Origin: Novosphingobium capsulatum NBRC 12533
GTDB lineage: Bacteria > Pseudomonadota > Alphaproteobacteria > Sphingomonadales > Sphingomonadaceae
Assembly: GCF_001598375.1 (NCBI RefSeq)
Contig: NZ_BCYV01000014.1
Coordinates: 62,001 to 126,000, forward strand
Reading direction: 5' to 3'
Length of the DNA stretch: 64,000 nt
Below are positions 60,165 through 64,000 of this stretch, piece after piece. Both the position numbers and the translations under genes were made by a program. The notes below the pieces were generated by a model. That model worked only from the letters and a program-made list of their open reading frames with translations, made no database searches and was not told the DNA's origin. Every line of letters begins with the position of its first letter. Positions within the stretch are counted from its first letter, which is position 1.

Positions 60165-61282
60165 CAGGCGTGCCCCAACGCGATGAAGCGGCCAAGATGA
60201 TGGTCTTCGTCGCCGAGCTGGTGGCCAATCATCGTCAGCCGCTTGGCGTAGTGCGAGAGTGGCAGCTCCCACGTCATGCCGATGCCGCCGTGCATCTGGA
60301 TGGCTTCCTCAGCCACCAGCGTGCCGACGCGGCCGATCGTGTACTTGGCGGCCGAGACGGCACGCTCGCGGGTGCGCCGATCCTGGCCCAGCGCATCGGC
60401 GGCGCTGATCGCGGCAGAGCGCGCCAGCTCGATCTCCAGCGCCACGGTGGCCATGCGATGTTGCAGCGCCTGGAACTTGCCGATCGGCACGCCGAACTGT
60501 TTGCGCGTGCGCAGGTAATCGAGCGTTGCGGTCTTGAGCACGTCCATCACCGCGACGGCCTCCCAGGCAAGCGCGACGATGCCGGCGGCGATCGCCTGCT
60601 CGATGAGGGGGAAGCCGTCCTCGGCCACCAGCGTGGCAGGCGTATTATCGAGGACCAGCTCGCCGCCGCGCCCACCATCGACCATGGGATAGCCGCGCAC
60701 CTGGGCCGCCGCCTTGTCGAGAAGGAACAGGCCGATGCCGGCTTCATCGCCCGGTGCGCCGGCTATCCGCGCCGAGACGAGAATGCGATCGGCCGCCTCG
60801 ATCTGCGGGACAACCGCCTTGCGCCCATGGAGCGCCCAGCCCTCGCTGTTGGGCAAGGCATGGGTTTCGACGTCGTGGAGATCGTACCGGCTCTGCGGCT
60901 CTTCATGCGCAAAGGCGAGCAGGGTGGTCCCGGCGACCACCTCGGCCAGCACCTCGGCCGGCAGCGCGTCCTGCCCGCCCGCGGCCTTGGCCAGTGCCTG
61001 GCCGGCGATCAGCGTGCCAAGGAACGGCTCGACCACGAGTGCCTTGCCCAATCCTTCGAACACGGCCGCAATGTCAAAGCCGGTGCCGCCAAAGCCGCCC
61101 GCTTCCTCGCCGAACAGGGCGCCCACGACACCCAGTTCCGCCAGTTCCGCCCAATGCGTGCGTGACCAGCCTTCCGGCGACGCGCTGATCTTGTTGCGGA
61201 TGTCGAAGGGGTAACGCTGCTGGAGGTAGCGGCCGAGCATGTCGGCCAGCATCTGCCGATCTTCGCTGTGGTGGAAATACAT
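60164..61282 (-). CDS. Acyl-CoA dehydrogenase, short (beta-type) subunit
   Basis: A 372-aa acyl-CoA dehydrogenase-fold protein lying 3 bases after a 399-aa homologue. It has YLRTRKQFGVPIGKFQALQHRMA and AIQMHGGIGMTWELPLSHYAKRL, while FAD-contact residues in the middle are degenerate (AFAHEEPQSRYDL replaces the usual TEPxAGSD). Such a pair of unequal subunits is typical of the alpha2-beta2 dehydrogenases that act on steroid or other bulky side chains. The degenerate middle suggests this is the structural, non-FAD half. Coupling to the next gene is by TGATG. Confidence 0.9.
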   Translation of the reverse strand: MYFHHSEDRQMLADMLGRYLQQRYPFDIRNKISASPEGWSRTHWAELAELGVVGALFGEEAGGFGGTGFDIAAVFEGLGKALVVEPFLGTLIAGQALAKAAGGQDALPAEVLAEVVAGTTLLAFAHEEPQSRYDLHDVETHALPNSEGWALHGRKAVVPQIEAADRILVSARIAGAPGDEAGIGLFLLDKAAAQVRGYPMVDGGRGGELVLDNTPATLVAEDGFPLIEQAIAAGIVALAWEAVAVMDVLKTATLDYLRTRKQFGVPIGKFQALQHRMATVALEIELARSAAISAADALGQDRRTRERAVSAAKYTIGRVGTLVAEEAIQMHGGIGMTWELPLSHYAKRLTMIGHQLGDEDHHLGRFIALGHA

Positions 61283-61285
61283 GGC

Positions 61286-62485
61286 TCAGAGCTCCAACAG
61301 GGCTTTGGTGATGATCTCGCGCTGCACTTCGTTGGAGCCGCCGAAGATCGAGAGCTTGCGGTTGTTGAAATAGTCCACCGCTACTGGCGCGGCATAGTCC
61401 GGCCCGATCGGCGCGCCGTTGAAGCCCTCGTCCAGCGCCTCGCTGACAAAGGGCTGGGCGTATGGCCCCAGCGCGCGCCGGGTGAGGCTGGTGATCTCCT
61501 GGCGGATCTCGGTGCCGCAGATCTTGAGCATCGCGCTCATTTCCAGCGGCGCCGACCCGCCGCTTCCCGAAGCGGCCAGCACGCGCAGGTTGGTGAGCTT
61601 GAGGTTCTCGAGGTTGATTTCCAGCCGGGCGAGACGCGCGGCGAACAACGGGTCTTCCGCGAGCGGCCGGCCCCCCTTGCGCTGACTCTGCGCGATTTCC
61701 TTGAGGTGGTTGAATGCCGCCATCGAGCCGCCAACCCCGGCCAGACCCGCGCGCTCGTAAGTCAGCAGGTATTTGGCATAGGTCCAGCCCTTGTTCTCCT
61801 CGCCAACCAGGTTTTCCGCCGGCACGCGCACATCGGTGAAGAACACCTCGTTCACCTCGTGCTCGCCGTCGAGCAGGATGATCGGGCGAACTTCGACGCC
61901 AGGTGTTTTCATGTCGATCAGCAGGAACGAGATGCCCTCCTGCTTCTTGCCCTCGGTCGAGGTGCGCACCAGGCAGAAAATCATGTCGGCATACTGGCCA
62001 AGCGTGGTCCAGGTCTTCTGGCCGTTGACGACGTAGTGGTCGCCATCGCGCACCGCGCTGGTTTTCAGGCTGGCAAGGTCAGAGCCGGCACCAGGTTCGG
62101 AATAGCCCTGGCACCACCAGTCGGTACCGTCGAGGATACGCGGCAGCCAATGATCCTTTTGCGCCTGCGAACCATATTTGATCAGCACCGGACCCAGCAT
62201 CGAAACGCCGAACGGGACGATGCGCGGTGCGTGGGCCAGCGCGCTTTCGATGTCGAAGATCGCCGCTTGCGCCACCGACCAGCCGGGGCCGCCATATTCC
62301 TTGGGCCAGTGGTTGGCATACCAGCCGCGTTCGTTGAGGATGGCGTGCCATTCGACCATGTCCTGCTTGGTGAGCCGCTTGCTGGTGCGCACCTTTTCGG
62401 CGATGCGGGTGGGCAGCCGATCCTTCAGGAAAGCCCTGACTTCCTCACGGAAAGCCATTTCCTCGGGCGAGAAGTGGAGATCCAT
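61286..62485 (-). CDS. Acyl-CoA dehydrogenase, long (alpha-type) subunit
   Basis: A 399-aa acyl-CoA dehydrogenase with well-kept FAD motifs: CQGYSEPGAGSDLASLKT, NGQKTWTTLGQYADMIFCLVRT and IFGGSNEVQREIITKALL. The base may be the Glu in YERAG, the position used by isovaleryl- and long-chain types, since the C-terminal YEGT motif is absent. It stands 3 bases before its shorter partner; the two probably form a heterotetramer. ATG 62485 begins MDLHFSPEEMAFREEVRAFL, typical of this branch. Confidence 0.92.
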   Translation of the reverse strand: MDLHFSPEEMAFREEVRAFLKDRLPTRIAEKVRTSKRLTKQDMVEWHAILNERGWYANHWPKEYGGPGWSVAQAAIFDIESALAHAPRIVPFGVSMLGPVLIKYGSQAQKDHWLPRILDGTDWWCQGYSEPGAGSDLASLKTSAVRDGDHYVVNGQKTWTTLGQYADMIFCLVRTSTEGKKQEGISFLLIDMKTPGVEVRPIILLDGEHEVNEVFFTDVRVPAENLVGEENKGWTYAKYLLTYERAGLAGVGGSMAAFNHLKEIAQSQRKGGRPLAEDPLFAARLARLEINLENLKLTNLRVLAASGSGGSAPLEMSAMLKICGTEIRQEITSLTRRALGPYAQPFVSEALDEGFNGAPIGPDYAAPVAVDYFNNRKLSIFGGSNEVQREIITKALLEL

Positions 62486-62564
62486 CAGATCAACCTTTCA
62501 AACAGGCCGCCGTGCGGCGGGCAGGGAGCAGGGCGGAGGCTGCCGGGACAAGCGGAGCAGGGCA

Positions 62565-64000
62565 TCAGGCCACGCCCGCCTGGGCGTTATCGGCATGGGT
62601 GGCGCGGATCAGCTTCTTGTCGATCTTGCCGACGCTGGTGCGGGGCAGGCCCTCGACCACGGCAAAGCGCTCCAGCTTGGCATAGCGGGTGATGGTGCCC
62701 TGGCTGATCGCCGCCTCGATCGGCGCGTTGAGCGTTTCGAGCGTCAGCGCGGCGCCAGGCCGCACGACCACGACCGCCAAGGGCCGCTCGCCCCATTTGG
62801 CGTCTGGCATGGCCACCACCGCCACTTCCACCACACCTTCGGCAGTGGCGACGAGTTCCTCCAGCTGGATGGAATCGATCCATTCGCCGCCGGTCTTGAT
62901 CACGTCCTTCAGCCGGTCGCGGATGCGGATATAGCCATCGGGATCGATTGTCGCGATGTCCTGCGTGTGCATCCAGCCGCCGCGCCACAACGTTTCCGAG
63001 GCCTTGGCATCGCCGGTGTAGCAGGGGGTAAGCCAGGGCGCGCGCAGCACCAGTTCGCCGCGCGTCTGGCCGTCATGCGGCAGATCATTCATGTCATCAT
63101 CGACGATCCGCGCAGAAATCAGCGGGGCCGGGACCGTCGCGGTCAATGCCTGGATTTCCACCGCGTCATCGCCTTCGGTGCCGGGGCGGATACGCGCGAC
63201 CGAGACCAGCGGCCCGGTTTCCGACATGCCGTACCCCGCGATCAGACGCATGCCCTTGCGGCGCCCTTCGGCGCAGAGTTGCGGCGACAATGCCGATCCG
63301 CCCACGGTGATCGTCCAGCCACTGACATCGGTGCCGGTCTTTTCGGCCGCATCGAGCAGCATCCGCAGGATGGTCGGCACGCAGTGCGAATAGGTCACCT
63401 TGTGCTGCGCGTGCAGCCGGCACAGCATCTCGGGCTCGTACCGACCCGGATAGACTTGCGTCATGCCCAGCATCGTCGCGACATAGGGCACGCCCCAGGC
63501 ATGGACGTGGAACATCGGCGTCAGCGGCATGTAGACGTCTTTGTAGGCAAAGCCGGTGCCGTCGGCCGCGCCGAACGGCGCGTTGCACGCCAGCGTGTGG
63601 AGGACCAACTGGCGGTGGGTAAAGCACACGCCCTTGGGATTGCCGGTGGTGCCGGTGGTGTAAAAGGTGGTGGCAACGGCGTTTTCGTCGAAGTCCTCGA
63701 ACGGATAATCCGGCGAGGCTGCGGCCGACAGCGCTTCGTACTCGCCCTTGGCAAAGGCCGGCAGCGCGCCTTGCGTGCCATCCATGATGGCGACCACTGC
63801 CTTTACGCCGGGCAGCGATGGCAGCACGGCTTCAACCAGCGGAAAGAAATCATGGTGGACGAGCAGGATCTCCGCCTTGGCGTGGTTCAGCGTGTAGGCA
63901 ACCTGCGGCGCGGGCAGACGCACGTTCACCGTCTGCAGCACAGCGCCCATCATCGGAACGGCGAAATAGGCCTCGAGATAGCGGTGGCTGTCCCAGTCCA
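62565..64000 (-). CDS. AMP-dependent acyl-CoA ligase, N-terminus beyond the window
   Basis: A fatty-acid-CoA ligase-type enzyme, the first known gene of the minus-strand operon. The frame is open to the window edge, where it reads DWDSHRYLEAYFAVPMMGAV, a typical internal ligase stretch, so about 60 N-terminal residues are missing. It has TTFYTTGTTGNPKGV (P-loop), YGMSETGP, and TGGEWIDSIQLEELV with the C-terminal PRTSVGKIDKKLI catalytic lysine. It activates the free acid to an acyl-CoA for the three dehydrogenases downstream. The acyl group is unknown. Confidence 0.92.
   Translation of the reverse strand, partial: DWDSHRYLEAYFAVPMMGAVLQTVNVRLPAPQVAYTLNHAKAEILLVHHDFFPLVEAVLPSLPGVKAVVAIMDGTQGALPAFAKGEYEALSAAASPDYPFEDFDENAVATTFYTTGTTGNPKGVCFTHRQLVLHTLACNAPFGAADGTGFAYKDVYMPLTPMFHVHAWGVPYVATMLGMTQVYPGRYEPEMLCRLHAQHKVTYSHCVPTILRMLLDAAEKTGTDVSGWTITVGGSALSPQLCAEGRRKGMRLIAGYGMSETGPLVSVARIRPGTEGDDAVEIQALTATVPAPLISARIVDDDMNDLPHDGQTRGELVLRAPWLTPCYTGDAKASETLWRGGWMHTQDIATIDPDGYIRIRDRLKDVIKTGGEWIDSIQLEELVATAEGVVEVAVVAMPDAKWGERPLAVVVVRPGAALTLETLNAPIEAAISQGTITRYAKLERFAVVEGLPRTSVGKIDKKLIRATHADNAQAGVA

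Noticed and set aside
1-64000. CRISPR arrays, insertion sequences, integrases, phage genes
   Set aside because: No regularly spaced direct repeats, transposase, integrase or phage-type proteins were seen on either strand.

Overview
The window is high-GC DNA with tightly packed genes. It carries five TonB-dependent receptors, several Tat-exported or secreted hydrolases, Rieske proteins and many paralogous medium-chain and short-chain dehydrogenases, and it has no tRNA, rRNA, phage or transposase gene. This gene style is typical of Sphingomonadales such as Novosphingobium or Sphingobium. That assignment is inferred from gene content, not from a marker gene. The window looks like a long accessory catabolic region made of several uptake-and-degradation modules.

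Region 1 (1-13.6 kb): a truncated SDR, an MDR oxidoreductase divergent from a TonB receptor, a second SDR, a ThuA/NTF2 pair, and a Tat-exported GH1 beta-glucosidase followed by a Tat-exported esterase. These are followed by an orphan lipoprotein, an MDR/Rieske-ferredoxin pair, and an NTF2-like protein with a thiolase. Region 2 (13.6-25.5 kb): a dispersed malonate module made of malonyl-CoA decarboxylase, malonyl-CoA synthetase with a carboxylesterase, a GntR regulator and the MadL/MadM transporter. Two TonB receptors lie among these genes, and a recurring TAGTGTAT motif may tie the module together. Malonate released from an ester would be imported, activated and decarboxylated to acetyl-CoA. 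Together with the glucosidase this suggests, as inference, use of malonylated plant glycosides.

Region 3 (25.5-33.2 kb): a DUF475 membrane protein, a TonB receptor divergent from an MDR/NTF2 pair, a 46-residue membrane protein, and a DUF1348-TetR-flavin oxidoreductase operon with a palindromic operator. Region 4 (33.2-41.7 kb): a LysR regulator divergent from a tightly coupled operon. The operon encodes a betaine-demethylase-type Rieske oxygenase, a PLP C-S lyase-family enzyme, an FAD/[2Fe-2S] oxidase and a DAO-type oxidase. A secreted CocE/amino-acid-ester-hydrolase-type enzyme follows.

Region 5 (41.9-55.5 kb): the most unusual part. A LysR gene is followed by an STN-domain TonB receptor, an SbmA/Rv1819c-type ABC transporter, TldE, TldD, a thioredoxin, an unknown 295-aa protein, thioredoxin reductase and an M3 oligopeptidase, and then a sterol-desaturase-type enzyme. 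Read as one pathway it would import a peptide through the outer and inner membranes, reduce it and hydrolyse it. Region 6 (55.8-64 kb, minus strand): a translationally coupled beta-oxidation operon of acyl-CoA ligase (cut by the window end), three acyl-CoA dehydrogenases, a MaoC hydratase, a thiolase and a quinone-oxidoreductase-type MDR. This is the form expected for a bulky acyl side chain.
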